Shown: positions 26,303 to 38,252, numbered from the stretch's first letter. The stretch: DNA of 64,000 nt from Stratiolaelaps scimitus (GCA_019614645.1 JABWDB010000001.1:8787501-8851500); one strand, 5' to 3'. Made by a program: numbers and translations. Notes: generated by a model not told the origin, from the sequence alone.

Positions 26303-26468
26303 ACAGGCTCTCGTATCGCGGGAAGCAGGCTATTTCGCGACTCGACGACACTAACATATTCCACGTGCCCTCAAAAATCAGCCAAAAGATCTCTCTGCTG
26401 AGCGAATACACGACAGTGGTAGTTGTAAACGAAAATACAAAAATGTACATAGCGCCCAAATCATCAAA
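26303..26468 (+). CDS. Candidate internal exon, unidentified gene
   Basis: A pyrimidine-containing acceptor (ttctctcgacgcatgttcacccag) precedes a frame that runs to AAA|GTAAGA. GC is about 57% at third positions against 36% at second, a typical coding contrast. The peptide begins DRLSYRGKQAISRLDDTNIF and contains a valine-rich strand (TTVVVVNENTKMYIAP). The frame also contains an ATG at 26,290, so it could be a first coding exon instead. It ends in phase 0, matching the next candidate exon at 26,661. Function is unknown. Confidence 0.38.
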
Positions 26469-26660
26469 AGTAAGAAGCCGCTACCAGCAGCAGCCAAAGA
26501 TCGCGCGCGTACGGCGCTACCGTCAATGATGACGCGGCTCTTGAGGTGCTTGTCGGCGACTTCACATATGAATGTATTGACTTTGCATAATCAGTAATGG
26601 TGGCGTCGATGACTTAATTATGTTGTAGATAATTCTACCACCCTATCGCCATCGAAATAG

Positions 26661-26792
26661 TGCGCAGTAGGAAATCTTGCCCGTGGACCGGTGAAGACCA
26701 ATTTCGAATATCTTGCTGGCTGGCAAGGTAACGATGTTCACGCGGACGTCGAACGTGACTGCGACGCCAACGGATATGAAGAACTCAAATAA
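26661..26792 (+). CDS. Candidate terminal exon, unidentified gene
   Basis: This frame reads in phase with the exon ending at 26,468 across a putative 192-nt intron (GTAAGA...aaatag). It has 43 codons and then TAA. First-position GC is about 70% against 40% at second, the purine/GC-first pattern of coding DNA. The product ends with an acidic tail (HADVERDCDANGYEELK). The acceptor is weak because purines directly precede the AG. No family is recognised. Confidence 0.33.
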   Translation, partial: CAVGNLARGPVKTNFEYLAGWQGNDVHADVERDCDANGYEELK

Positions 26793-28038
26793 TTCATCGA
26801 AATTTCATCGAATGTCGACTGGCGATTAAAATCAGGGCCTCTTCATGTATTGAAGTCCGGCGAGCTAGACACACCCCCACACAGCGCCTAGTGTCTGCAA
26901 CTAATTCTTGTTATCCTGAGCTTTGTCCAATTAAATTATCGACGTGCTTGTGCACGTTTGAATTCGAATTGAAAGTCGCGGTGCATTGGCTTCAGTGGCT
27001 AGGTTACTTGGTCATAGATAGAGCCAGAGATCACCTGTCCATTCCACCCTCGCCATTGACGCATACCTATACACACCATGTGTGATCGTTAAATGTTTCT
27101 GTCGAGGCAATGCAATCTCCATGTTGGATACGCTCAGAGACTCGGACGATGCAATGCACTGTAGGAGGGCTCATACATTTTGGTGAATGGGATCTGTAGT
27201 CTTAATTATTAATACACGCTCACGGGGTAAAAACAAACTGTTGTAAAAAGCATGCATATCAATAATTATACTAAATGTTTAAATGTTTAGTTTTAATGTT
27301 TAAATTTGAGTTTATCTAAATTCCCGTTTTAATTCAACGCTACAATTTCGCATCGATCGTAACGATCAACAACATTTGTTTTGTTATTGATTAGAATTAA
27401 TCACGCTAAATTAATACAATGGCTAGATAAATATGACACTATTTTATATCATTTCAATAACATTAGTATATGAGCTTCTCCAGTCAGCAGTGACTTAGAT
27501 CCGTTAAGATACGAAGTGATACTGGTACAACGTGCTCACTAGTTGGAATCATACGTGAACACCTTTGATAGCACCGTGTCGTGGGACAAACGACTCGTTG
27601 AATTTCCGTTTCCAGATGGAATTGAAGAAATGTTCGTCCATAGAGACGCCACCTGTCGCTCGGCGATTTGAGTTTTTCGAACTTTAGCGTCAATTAGAGG
27701 ACACGCGTCCTTCTACATTTGACGGCCATCATTACAGGTCACTAGATTGACATCCCGATCAGCTACGAAAGCGGTAATATAATAATACTATAGATAGATA
27801 GTGTAGTATTTCTGTGTCTATTGATTTTTCATTTTCTTCTCATGTCCGTGTACCCATTGCGAATGTTGAATATAGTGAATTTTGCCCGATCTGACAAGAG
27901 CAGACGAATGCAATCGTGGCCATTTCCAGAGGTTCAGAAGCTCAAATCGTTGTGCATTTAGTCGAGGCGGGACGAGACGATCCGGTCTGCCAACGTTCGC
28001 CTGTTATAACAACATTGGCACACGCGTAACCGCACGCC

Positions 28039-28077
28039 ACACACACACATATATATGTATATATATATATATATATA
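28039..28077. repeat. (CA)n(TA)n compound microsatellite
   Basis: CA units merge into TA units with one TG interruption. Confidence 0.85.
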
Positions 28078-28696
28078 GCTTGGCTGTTGGCTAGCTCTGC
28101 AGAGCGGCTGCATCACCAAATTGACAGGCGATGTCACTTTGGTCCTTCTGTCAGCAGAGTGCGGCGCACGTAAGACTGACTCCGTCCGTCAATAGAAAAG
28201 AACCTCAAGAAGCGTTCGTTATTCGTTCCCTTTTTCCGCCCTGTTGACGCTGTCCATTTTTGGTGGACTTCAAAAACAGAAGGAAAATTCAGAAGAACAA
28301 GAACAGATTGCTGAACAGCCGTGTGACGCTGATCCAGGCAGACATCTGCCGCCAAATCTCGTTTAGCGCCACGGATTCATTGGCTAACTTCACCCTCATA
28401 CAGAAAGATACAATGCAGACATATATATATATATGTCGGGGCTACGAAATACGAAAAAAAAAAACATGAGTTGAACAATGTTTATTTGAGTGGCGAAAAT
28501 CAGTCGCAATGTTGATCTCCATTTCAGATGATGTTTCTGCTCTGGTATTTTATTTTGTTTCTATTAAAAACGTTGAAGACCGTTCCTCTTAAACATTACA
28601 ATCACACTTAACGCAAGACGTCAAGAAGAAGAGAAGTCAACGTGCCTTATAGGAAAGTGATCGTCAATTCTTCTTATCGGCCGAAACCCTCACGAC

Positions 28697-28718
28697 TATA
28701 TATATATATATATATATA
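28697..28718. repeat. (TA)11 microsatellite
   Basis: A pure TA run of about 22 nt. Confidence 0.9.
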
Positions 28719-30568
28719 CATATTCCCTATAAAACTTACATTTTGAAATTTCATTGCGGAGTCTGCTTTCCGTCTCTAATCGTCCTGCCATTACTAAAAT
28801 GTGAATTCAATTTTCGAACGTAAATCTCCCGTTGGGCGCTGTTTGTCACGAAATATAACAGTTCTGTGTTCTCAGGGGTGGTTTCGGGCGCATACATACA
28901 TCATATAACCGCATTGATCTGAAACTAAAAGCCGCAACGAGCCGACACCGAAAGACGTGCTAGCCACCAACCCCTAATTATTGCAACGGGAGCCGAATCA
29001 ACATGACGGCTTGACGCGTGGGCTGGCGCCGCATACAGACGCTCGGCACGGAAATCGACATACGCTCGATGTACGTAATAATTTTTAATGATTTCAGTAC
29101 TAAATATTACGTCGCTGTTTCATGTTTGCGTCAGGCCCCGTCCCTCCTCTCGGGCGACTCCTTCTGACGGCCTTCGCCAATCACGAACATCGGACGAGGC
29201 AGGGGCAGATCGATCGGCCTATCGATCTATGATGTTTTAATTTTGGCTAACCGTTGTCATTTCGTATACGTCAAGGATGGTAACGAAATTGGCGGCCTCC
29301 TACTTATCGACGAGAGGAAGGGCTCGATAACACAACATATACTATGGGCCGCGGTGGCATGGTGGAGCATGGCAGCTGTAAATGCAGAACACATTGATTG
29401 ATTTGGTAACATGTAATCGTTTTCTATTAGCGACACTTGTAACTTGCAGGCTCGAAACGTCGAAATGAGTGCGGTAATTGTTTTCAGCTTGAAGAGCTGG
29501 TCAGGGGGCTTACAGATTAGAGTCGAGAACGGTAAAGCATTGAGTGGTTTCACAGTGACTAGTTCTTTGACAAATTGTTTGTAACATTCGATGGATAAAA
29601 TTAATGGTAGCTGGCGACCCGTAACATACTAAATGCTTAGGAAGAAAATCTCTGCCGATTGAGGTATGGATTCGATTCCTTAAATAATGACACGTGTAGA
29701 AACCAGAGGTGTATTCCGGGTGCAAAAACCAGTATCTCGATTTGGCACGAATTGTATTGTCCTAGTTGATAAAAAAAAACATTCAGTATGTATTTAACAG
29801 CTTTAGATGCGTGTTTAAAATCATTATTAGACAAACAAACGTTCCGAGTCAAGCACATTAAGTAGATCGATCGTACGAACGTGTGAAAGCCAGTGTCAAG
29901 GTCCAAGACTATCAGGTCCACGATTAGGGCAATCCTCTTTCACGCTTAAGTGATTTGTACAGGAGAGCACTGCCATCGTTGAATTTAATAAGAGTTCGGT
30001 CGGTGGAGGGCAGCCCGTTTTGGCAATGTAAACGCTGGTGAGCGAATGATATCCGCGAGAGTCATTAACTTGTCATTAACATTTTTCATTAGTAAAATAA
30101 CTATAAAAACATCCTACACTTGAAAACTGCACCTGCTTCAGACTTCAAATCACATGACTAGCTACTCGAATTATTATAATTAAGTGGCATTTTATAGTAT
30201 TTCATGTACGGGGCAGCGATCCGACAAACGATTATAAATCGATATGTAGTTTGTCGGTGAACGTGGTTGAAACGTTTGACAAGCATTATTACCTTAGGAA
30301 AGTCACACAGAAGCACACTGATGAGCGGTTGAAATATAGATACTATTTATTTGTCGAAATTTGTACTATAATAATAATCAGCATTTAGTGCAACAACGAT
30401 TTTTTTCTCATCTAGCTCTCCACTGGACATTACCTTAAATCGCCGATACTGAAACATAAATATGAGATCATATGTTAAGTAAAGTACTATATATGTTTCT
30501 AGAGGTGTTGTGAACTGTTGTTGTGGTTCGGAACTGCTACTTTCCTATTACGGTAAAGCAATATGTGT

Positions 30569-30640
30569 CCTGCAAGATTCAAACCTCAAATCTCAGAGTT
30601 CCAAGTCTTGAGCATTACCCTCCACGCTATCCTGCTTGAC
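30569..30640 (-). repeat. tRNA-derived relic
   Basis: On the minus strand TAGCGTGGAGG (30,629-30,619) resembles an A-box, and GGTTTGAATC (30,585-30,576) a B-box. They are 44 nt apart, as in tRNA genes. Flanking bases do not pair as an acceptor stem, and the T stem is mostly unpaired. It is therefore a tRNA pseudogene or SINE head, not a functional tRNA. The A-box shares GTGGAGG with the similar unit at 53.3 kb. Confidence 0.35.
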
Positions 30641-32642
30641 TTATGTAATGTACTTGGGGCGACATTTCGATCTAACATATAATATTATTAAATAGATATA
30701 CCCGTTAAGCTGCAGAGTACACATGTATTTCGGTATTTCTATCTCGACACTCATGACGATGAAATATAATGACCTGCGCACCCAGCGCAGATAGTATCGG
30801 TGCCACGAATGTGATCAGGTCGTGCGGATATTTTAATCATTTAAGTTTACTAAAGGTGAAAGGTCGAATAAATCATTTACGTCGGTGATTTCGCACCCGA
30901 CCGCTATCATAGGGAGGTCGAGCGTAACATATTATAAAAAAAATATATATATAGTCAAAGACATACAGAGCTTTTGTTTTGAAGAAGTTTGAGATTCTTG
31001 CCACTTGTCCGATCTGTCTATGTAGCTTAGCTACCGGGGTGTGTGAACCACACCTTCAACTACCTTTCCGGCTGCCTAGTTCACCAGGCTGATAGGTGAT
31101 ATCGATGGTACAACGACGACATCTTAGCCGGCAGATTCCATTCTAGCATAGATCAGAATTCGACAATGATCTCTGGCCCATTCATATAGGCGAACGCTGT
31201 GACTCACTAAAACAACAGCGTGTAATCGGTAGAAAGCGCGAGTGCGAGAAAGCCGACCGAGGTCGGCATCTCCGCATGAACAGACAGCTTCCGAAAGTGT
31301 TCTTACTCAATCTGTGGGCGAATGGGCATTTCCAAGACGAACGCATTGATCAAATGATGGCGGAACGAACCGCTGACCTTTGTCCACAATCGCAATAGCC
31401 TGGCCGACAATGGCACGCGACAGCAATAGTTGATACGGGACATTGATCGCATATGCTTTGATGCTGTTCGAAGACTTTCTTTTTCATGTTTCACACCAGA
31501 ACGTGTGGGGGCGGAAAGAAAAATATGGCGAGCATAGGCCGGACAATATGCACCATCAGTGAGTAATTTCTTGGTCATATATACAGGGTGGTTTGTATAG
31601 TCAAGCAGCACGTGGAAGATTAGCAACGTTTGTCAGTTGACAAGCCTTTTGTTAGATCGATTTTTTTCTTTTCTTTTCGAAGGGACGCCTTGATCAGCAT
31701 GAATGATTAACTACACCGAATACATGCACTTCGCTGAAACTCCGCCAGCGCTTCAGAATTTTAACCAAGCCGGTTCGATCGCCTGACAAAGCTCTTATGG
31801 CGCCTTCCTTACTGTTTCCTGTTTCAAATTGCATGTTATACTTTAAATATGTATTTACATGCATGGAAAATAAGATGAATACAATTGCACGAAGTGTTGC
31901 TGTTAAGCAAACGGTCAAAAATATAGTGGCTAGTCTCGCACGGGGTAGAGCGGTTTTCCGGAAAAAAACAATCGTACCGACATTTTCTGAATCACCCATT
32001 CGAATATATGTAGACATGCGTTGCTGAACAAAAGGCGCGGAGAGAATATCTAGCATAAATGGTGACATTGGTTCTGTATGTAAATTTTTTACGGTCCCAG
32101 CTCCACGCTAAGGACGTCCGTGATAAACACTTGCTGTGTGAAACCAACCAAATCTACAATCGAGGCTGGCAAGTATTGACGCCGATTTCGACGAGAGAAT
32201 CCGAGTTGAGTACGATTGTAGTATAGCTGTCTCATCTGACTGCTTTGTTAATATCCTTTTCTTTCTGATTATCAGTTGAATGTTACACCCGAACCAGTCA
32301 TTTTTGGCGCGCGATATTGAACGAGATTGTTTAAATTTGTGAAGCGTCACAATATGAACACAAGTGATACTCGCGTATCAGCCAGGGACTACCGGTTGCC
32401 GAGAATCACCATCAGCTTTGTTTTCAGCGTCTGAAAAATGACTTGTGAACGAAGACGTCATACGTGCAGCCTATTTGATTACTATCATGCGACCTCTCTG
32501 ATAGCAGCCACAAGAGAAATGGCCCGCTCTGTGACAGGGGTTCATAACAGCGCAGCAGCAGCGAAATCCATGATTATCTCGCCAAAGATGATTTCGCGGA
32601 GATCGAAATCGACCACTGCCGACCAAATAGTATGTATGTATG

Positions 32643-32689
<47 letters not shown>

Positions 32690-34228
32690 TTACGTGTTTG
32701 TACATTAAATATGATCAGATGCCAGTTTTGACTTATCGTAGGAGATAAGAGACAAGCAACGGATCATGCATGATTCGGTCGGCACGTGAAATGATATCAA
32801 ATGGCATTGCATTCGTGATCTGTCGAGTGCTATCTCTAATGAGCGGGTTGCCACTATACAACGTGTCGAATCGAAATGTCACAGATCATCCACACTTCGG
32901 GGGGATCGGTTGTGAAGTAGATCGCCGTTTAATTTGGTGCCACCGGACCGATTCTAGGGCTGATAAATCGCCAGCCAGGCTCTATCGTCGTAGATCGATA
33001 TAACTTCTCTGTGGCCAACGATAGGACAGCGGCAGAAGCGCCAACTACAAGAACACTGTTCCTTGATGCCACACCAAGAGCAGGTCACAAATAGCTGAAA
33101 AGAATCGAAGGTGTAATGAAACGCGGAACGATTCAATTGAAAAGCAGCCGATATGCGGTCGGACGCCACGAGAGGAGATGTATGTCTACATGATCTGTGA
33201 ATGGGATGATTGCGTGAAATTGGTGCTTGAAAACAATTTAGCACACGCATCGTTAGCTGTAGACGATACCCGTGTGAGTTGAGAGAAAAAAAGGGTCCGC
33301 TTTCATCGCTGCTGCAACCGCTGCTGCTGCTACTGAGCTCGCGTCGTCGTTCTCTGCTGGGACAGGCGGAGCATATCCACAACACTGAGCGCACATATAA
33401 TAGCAGAAGGAACGCTTCGTTCTTTCCAGTGAGTTCAGATGAGCGCTCTAGTATGGATTTCGTATGTTGCATTGGAGATGGCTCTGCAGATTTGATTGTG
33501 ACAGCTGCAGCTATTTCACGTGCTGGAAAAAGTGTCGGATCGAGAACATTTTGATTCGAAATCCGTCGCTGTTGCGTGTTAAATGTCGACAGCGATTGAT
33601 GTTTGGAATCAAACTTGCTGACGGGAATCTATGATGGACTCGGACACCTAACACGTGTGGTGATTAGGTATAACTTCCTTAAAAAAGCCCCATTTATTCA
33701 TATCATAACATATTTGTTTATTTACGGAACTGCAATTGTACAAACGCTAAATTCAGGTGGTATCGAATGATCGCAAGGGCTGAATGAAAAAATTTAAGAG
33801 TTGACTTGCGCGAGTTCAGCATTTTCTAACGTAATCGAACCAATGTGCTTATTGCACTCGCCAACCAATCCATTTAAAGATGTTCCTTGTGTCAATTGCC
33901 TATGCTTTTCTAGTGTCTTCTTCCACAGAGACATGTCGTTCGAGACCGGTCCACGAATAGATATCACGCACAACATGTCAAGGTTTTCCGCTATTTTGGG
34001 ACCCGGCCAATGTGAGAATCACTCTCTGAAGAGCAGAAAAAAAAATAGCTTTGGAGTACCACCAACACGTCGTGCTATTTTTCTTTTCAGGTTGTTTCTC
34101 TGTATAGGGTCGTCTCTTTAGTCTCCCTCTGCATCTCTCGAAGTGAGCGCGGACCCGCGATGCTAACCTTATAGGCGAAGACGAGCCGTCGTAGGCGAAC
34201 GTGTACCGCCTACTCTTTTGCGAAGTAG
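30641..34228. other. No supported gene
   Basis: A 172-codon minus-strand frame (32,954-33,472) and a 60-codon ATG frame (33,794-33,976, minus) are present without splice or motif support. GC-richer DNA lies at 33,290-33,480. Confidence 0.5.
32630..32690. repeat. (GTAT)n(TA)n(TG)n compound microsatellite
   Basis: Three repeat phases follow in order: about four GTAT units, about 16 TA units and about five TG units. The 61-nt tract is the longest simple-sequence run seen here. Confidence 0.9.
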
Positions 34229-34792
34229 TTGGAAACTGGACACAAACGCCGACGGGCTGAAGGAAACTGCAGGCATCATAGCAGTGTCAGGCCTAATTTG
34301 ATTATGGCTATATCAGCGGATGTGATTATAATGAAATGTTCATTTTGTGCTCAACGATCACGAGCCGACAGGCGATTGAGTTCACCAGCAATGATTCATT
34401 TTGAGCGTTTTGAGTGTAAACATAGGCCTGTTGCACTTACATCAACTGGTGGATTGCTCACACCTGGCTTCATGGTGGATGTTGCGGGCTTCGTAATCGT
34501 TGCCGGTAATGCTCCGAAATCAATTCGCTATCAGATACCGCAAGCTCGTTTGTCGTTACAGCAAAAGTTTATGCGCCGGATTAAGGGACTGGGCGAAACG
34601 TGCTTGAGGTTGGGGATGGACGTGTGGATGAACATTGTTCGTATCACACTATCACATGTCGGTATCATGTGTGCCGGATCATGTCCATGTGGGACTTGTC
34701 ACCTTGTTAGCGTGAGACTCCATTACGTTCGACTGTCTAACATCCACTCATTGGGTAATAACGCGCTGTCGCTAACCGCAAACTATAGTTAA
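34229..34792 (+). CDS. Long ORF of 187 codons, unidentified
   Basis: This forward frame is stop-free to TAA at 34,790. It would start at a TTG, with internal ATGs downstream. It contains two CxxC-like pairs (CSFC near residue 38 and CPCGTC near residue 154) and a hydrophobic patch (GFMVDVAGFVIVAG). The length is at the edge of what chance gives in a window of this size, and no splice sites or domain support it. It could be a spliced-gene fragment, a decayed element or noise. Confidence 0.2.
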   Translation: METGHKRRRAEGNCRHHSSVRPNLIMAISADVIIMKCSFCAQRSRADRRLSSPAMIHFERFECKHRPVALTSTGGLLTPGFMVDVAGFVIVAGNAPKSIRYQIPQARLSLQQKFMRRIKGLGETCLRLGMDVWMNIVRITLSHVGIMCAGSCPCGTCHLVSVRLHYVRLSNIHSLGNNALSLTANYS

Positions 34793-36105
34793 TGCTGCTG
34801 CGGTATCACACGTACCTTACGCTTATTAACTGTATTTATAGAAGAGCGGACAAGATACACCATTTCTGCATGCTTATTACACCTAGTGAATTTACGTCTA
34901 GGACGGGGTATCTGTCCAATTTGACTTGGATTATTGTTCTGAGGCCGAAAATCATCATCCTTAGGCGATAGATAATACGTCACGAGGCTATCACTTGGAT
35001 GATTTGGGGGCTAATTTCACGGTGGCGATATTTTCACCGATGCGGATTGTTGCACTCGTGGCTGTTTCAGCTTAAACAAGTTTCCCGTACCTAAATGAAC
35101 TTGACCGCTGAGGGATAGAACATGGTTGGAATCAACAGGCGGTCCCTGCAAAGCACTAACTGAAGTAACACTTTTGGTAGTCCCGATCAGTTCCCCAAGT
35201 CAAAATCTATATAAATTGCAACGCAATCCTCTGTAGAGGCGAGTACGCATTTGATTCACTGTCCACATATCGAGGTCGCATAGAGATTATCATTATCCCT
35301 CATATATAACTACCACCCTTCCAGAGGACTATAAATAATAGACGGCTCTTGTGAAACACCGATGCATGCACTTCTGATCATGCGGCCGAGCATAGGCGGG
35401 GCACAGCCAGACCGTATGCAGGTATTAGTATGAGAGCACAAAGTGCAAGTTATCCTTAGGTCCGGGTAGGCGGGTGATCTAAGGGTGGGTCGTAACAACG
35501 AGGTCGCATCCTTTCCCGCTCTATGGCACGGGAAGACATAAGGAGAGAACCGATGGTCCCTCTATGCCTCATAGATACCGGGCGAGGTCAACGAGCTCTG
35601 CGGTCAATGAACGATGCGGGACCTGCAGAGGAACTATCGTTCCTATAAAGGTCAAACATGAGCATGCTATGGTGATCACATATCTGGAAACTATTGTCGT
35701 AACTTAGTTTTGTAACAATATTCCAAATAAACGTAAAAGCAAACGCAGAAGGTCAACCATGGACCATTTCGTGATGTCCTCCATTCAGCGATTATTAACG
35801 ATTCTGCCTAAATCTATCGCCAAGAGACCCACTCCGCCGGAGCGAATATGAACGAGCGACTTCGCCTGGTCCTATCTAACCTCCCGAATACTTTCGAAAT
35901 TGTCCTCGTTGTCCTTCTTGCTCAGACCGATTTCTTTCCGCAATGTGGCAACCCCTATAAAGGGAATGAGAAACCTATTGCGTGTACCTGGTTCCCCTTA
36001 GCATCGCTTTCGAAAGAATGTTTCGAAACACGATTTGAATTCGCTGCTACCGCCGTATTCAAGGGTAACCGGATGAATAGTGTCTGGAGGCGAAGATCGC
36101 CGAAG
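34793..36105. other. No supported gene
   Basis: Short frames. A 93-codon forward ATG frame at 35,848-36,129 has no recognised motif. Confidence 0.5.
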
Positions 36106-36593
36106 CTATTCACCATGACAGAGGCGTGAAAAATTCCAGAAGCATATATGTATACGGCGGTTCACGTGGTTCTGCATAGAACGCATGTGTGGCGAGAAAG
36201 CAAGGGAAGTCTCGAAGCAGAATTGAGGCGGATGAATAGCCGTTGAGGCAAGCATTGTTGCCATGCTATAGGTAGACATGGTAAACATGGAACGGTGGCG
36301 GGAGTCCCCGTTAACGTCATAAATTATCGTGACGCCAACCGAAGCCAAGCCGTCTAAGGTTGTCAGAGTTTCGCTTACGGTTATGCTGACGTTTTCGCAT
36401 ACGCGCCACTCGGGGTCACATAAATAAATGAATAGATCTGAATTACGAAACATCCAGAGAACGATTTCGTAAGCACGATACATTTAGGATTGATATAGAC
36501 AAATAGCCAACCGGTCTTCAGACTCATTTGGTCTTCCGAGAAATTGATGTAACTCAGACCTATACAGACAAATGGAATAGATAACATCAACAC
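36106..36593 (-). CDS. Two overlapping ORFs, possible membrane-protein remains
   Basis: The frame 36,593-36,381 carries hydrophobic stretches (LMLSIPFVCIGLSYINF and GWLFVYINP). The frame 36,483-36,106 starts at an ATG, runs 125 codons and contains DGLASVGVTIIYDVNG and several Cys. The two overlap in different frames, so they cannot both be read without a splice or a frameshift. A chemosensory-receptor-like relic is one possibility on the basis of hydrophobicity alone. No family motif was found. Confidence 0.18.
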
Positions 36594-36679
36594 AGCGTCA
36601 GGTATCAGAATAGCCGGTGGAAGATCAGAATACGAATTTTAATGTCAGTGGGCTAAGCTGAGCTCTGAGGGCATATCTA

Positions 36680-36991
36680 TTAAGGATTTGTGTTTATGAA
36701 CGCTTCCGTATTTCTCTCACTGACACCTTTCTCAAAGGGCCATCCGGTCTTCGTTTGACCGATCCACCTTATTGTTATAGAGCACACGCATTGCTCAAGT
36801 ATGCTCGCCGAATAGTTTGTTTTTTTGGCCAAGTGCTGGTTTATCCTGCCTATTGAAAAAAAGCTATGGGCAAAGTAAACGATCGAAGTGAGAGCTTCAG
36901 CGTAATAACCCGATGTTAATGGTTCGGGCTGGAGTTTAGCTGGAGAAGTAGATCTATCAGAAACTGCGTCAGTCGTTTCCGAGGAATCCAT
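36680..36991 (-). CDS. ATG-initiated ORF with a hydrophobic segment
   Basis: This frame begins with a true ATG and a Ser/Thr-rich acidic start (MDSSETTDAVSDRSTS). A membrane-like stretch follows (ALTSIVYFAHSFFSIG) at about residues 34-49. It is the first of three staggered minus-strand frames with hydrophobic segments between 36,991 and 36,106. This looks like either a multi-exon membrane protein or a frameshifted relic. No GT donors of good quality are visible at its 3' end. The family is unidentified. Confidence 0.22.
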   Translation of the reverse strand: MDSSETTDAVSDRSTSPAKLQPEPLTSGYYAEALTSIVYFAHSFFSIGRINQHLAKKTNYSASILEQCVCSITIRWIGQTKTGWPFEKGVSERNTEAFINTNP

Positions 36992-37424
36992 ATCATTTCG
37001 CCCATGACAAAGAGTGGACGTCGGTCACTCCTCGCTTCGAGCCGTCCAACTGAAACTTCAGCCGTCGTACTTTGACTTGGTATGACGAAGTTCCAACATC
37101 GCAAATCTATTCGATTCACGATGACCCACCGGCTCCAGTGAATCCCGAGTCCAGTGCGTATCAGCTTCCACCTTCGGATACAACGACCGCGGACCTTGCC
37201 GCAGGATTTGTAGGTTCGCGGACGAGCCTAAGATAGGACGAGACATAAGCATTTGTACTCGAGCCCGGTGGCTTGATGGTGCATTCGAGTGCACCTTGCA
37301 AGATGAGGGAGACACGTAGGTGCACGGGGTTGATCCCCGTCATTGCACATTTGCATTTAAAGGGGTTGTCCGTCTTATGAACCAATGCCGAAAGCAGTTG
37401 TACCGTGGACGTTAAATGTTGGCG

Positions 37425-37565
37425 GTGAGTCAGCCAGGAAAATTTATAAGCATTTTTACTGCTGCGCCTTGCGCTACGGAAGCAAGCTTCAGTTCAAGTT
37501 GCTTCTCTCTCTCTCCCTCTCTCTCCAGCTTCTCGTAGGCCTCTATTTGTTGCCCTTTGACGTCT
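37425..37565 (-). other. Short Glu/Lys-rich open frame beside the Gypsy relic
   Basis: A 43-codon minus-strand frame (IEAYEKLEREGEREKQLELK) follows directly after the integrase tail and ends in TGA. It has a coiled-coil-like heptad character. Part of it is produced by a GAGA microsatellite (37,506-37,529), so it may be low-complexity noise or a fragment of another retroelement frame. Confidence 0.2.
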
Positions 37566-38240
37566 TAGCGACTAAGTTTCCAAGTACTCACTTCCTCTGA
37601 GAGGTGGGCCAGGTCACCCGACACTAGTTCAAAGGGCGATTTTCCAAAAAACTTCCGGCCTTGGTGTGGTTATGGATTGCCCGATGCGCGAAATGGGCTC
37701 AGTTTTGTCCAACGTCTGCTTCCTGAGTGACCATCCCCCAGCGGCAAAGCATTCACTGTACCGGCCGGGACATCCTTTCCACAAGGCCATTTTCGTCAAC
37801 TGCCCTCTTCAATGTTGTATCCTGATCGAGGTACTTCTCGAGCGTTGCCGACCAAACGGATGACGAGCTCCACACGCCTAGCGGATTAGACGCAGTCTGG
37901 AGTGCCTCGAGCGTACGAACGATCGCACTCTCCATCATACGCAGCACAGTAATTCAGTTGCGCATTCCGCACACCATAATCCACGGCCACTCACGCACGG
38001 GCGATAAAAACGGTCCCAACTCGTCGAGTCCCAACGGCGCAAATGGATGATCAGTGGTCTGCGTTGAATGATAGGTGCCTCCCGCTCTCGTGGGGCGCTC
38101 GGTGAATCTCGCAGATCGCACACTCTTGAACGAAAAATTTCACCGCTTTTCAGAATAAAGGGCCAATGTCGACCCCTTCAGATACTCTGCGACACGACGC
38201 ACGAACGCCTGGGTACCTAGCCTGGTCTCGTGGCATGGCC
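37560..38240 (-). pseudogene. Gypsy-type LTR retrotransposon integrase relic
   Basis: Reading the minus strand downward, traces of an integrase zinc-binding region appear near 38,235-38,120. They include a frame with FVRRVAEYL, then CAIC, the second half of the His/Cys finger. A core start follows (HPFAPLGLDELGPFLSPV), in which the Asp of GLD matches the first catalytic Asp of Gypsy integrases. A TGA ends this frame at 37,954-37,956. Later frames hold ENGLVERMSRP (the usual NGxVER motif, near 37,780) and GKSPFELVSG (near 37,640), which normally follows the core. The order is correct, but stops and frameshifts separate the parts. The His half of the finger and the second catalytic Asp are not clear. 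No LTR, reverse transcriptase or gag was identified. Confidence 0.7.
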
Positions 38241-38252
38241 CAATTACAGTCA

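Larger units (their letters stand above)
26793..30568. other. No supported gene
   Basis: AT-rich DNA with microsatellites. A 42-codon forward stretch near 27,538-27,670 (WDKRLVEFPFPDGIEEMF) reads plausibly but lacks a donor. Confidence 0.5.

Noticed and set aside
31590..31610. ACAGGGTGGTTTGTATAG, which looks like a transposon end
   Set aside because: No matching inverted terminus was found at a sensible distance.
36916..37119. MGEMIWIPRK resembling a Gypsy integrase C-terminal motif
   Set aside because: One short match without neighbouring motifs is not enough to extend the Gypsy relic this far.
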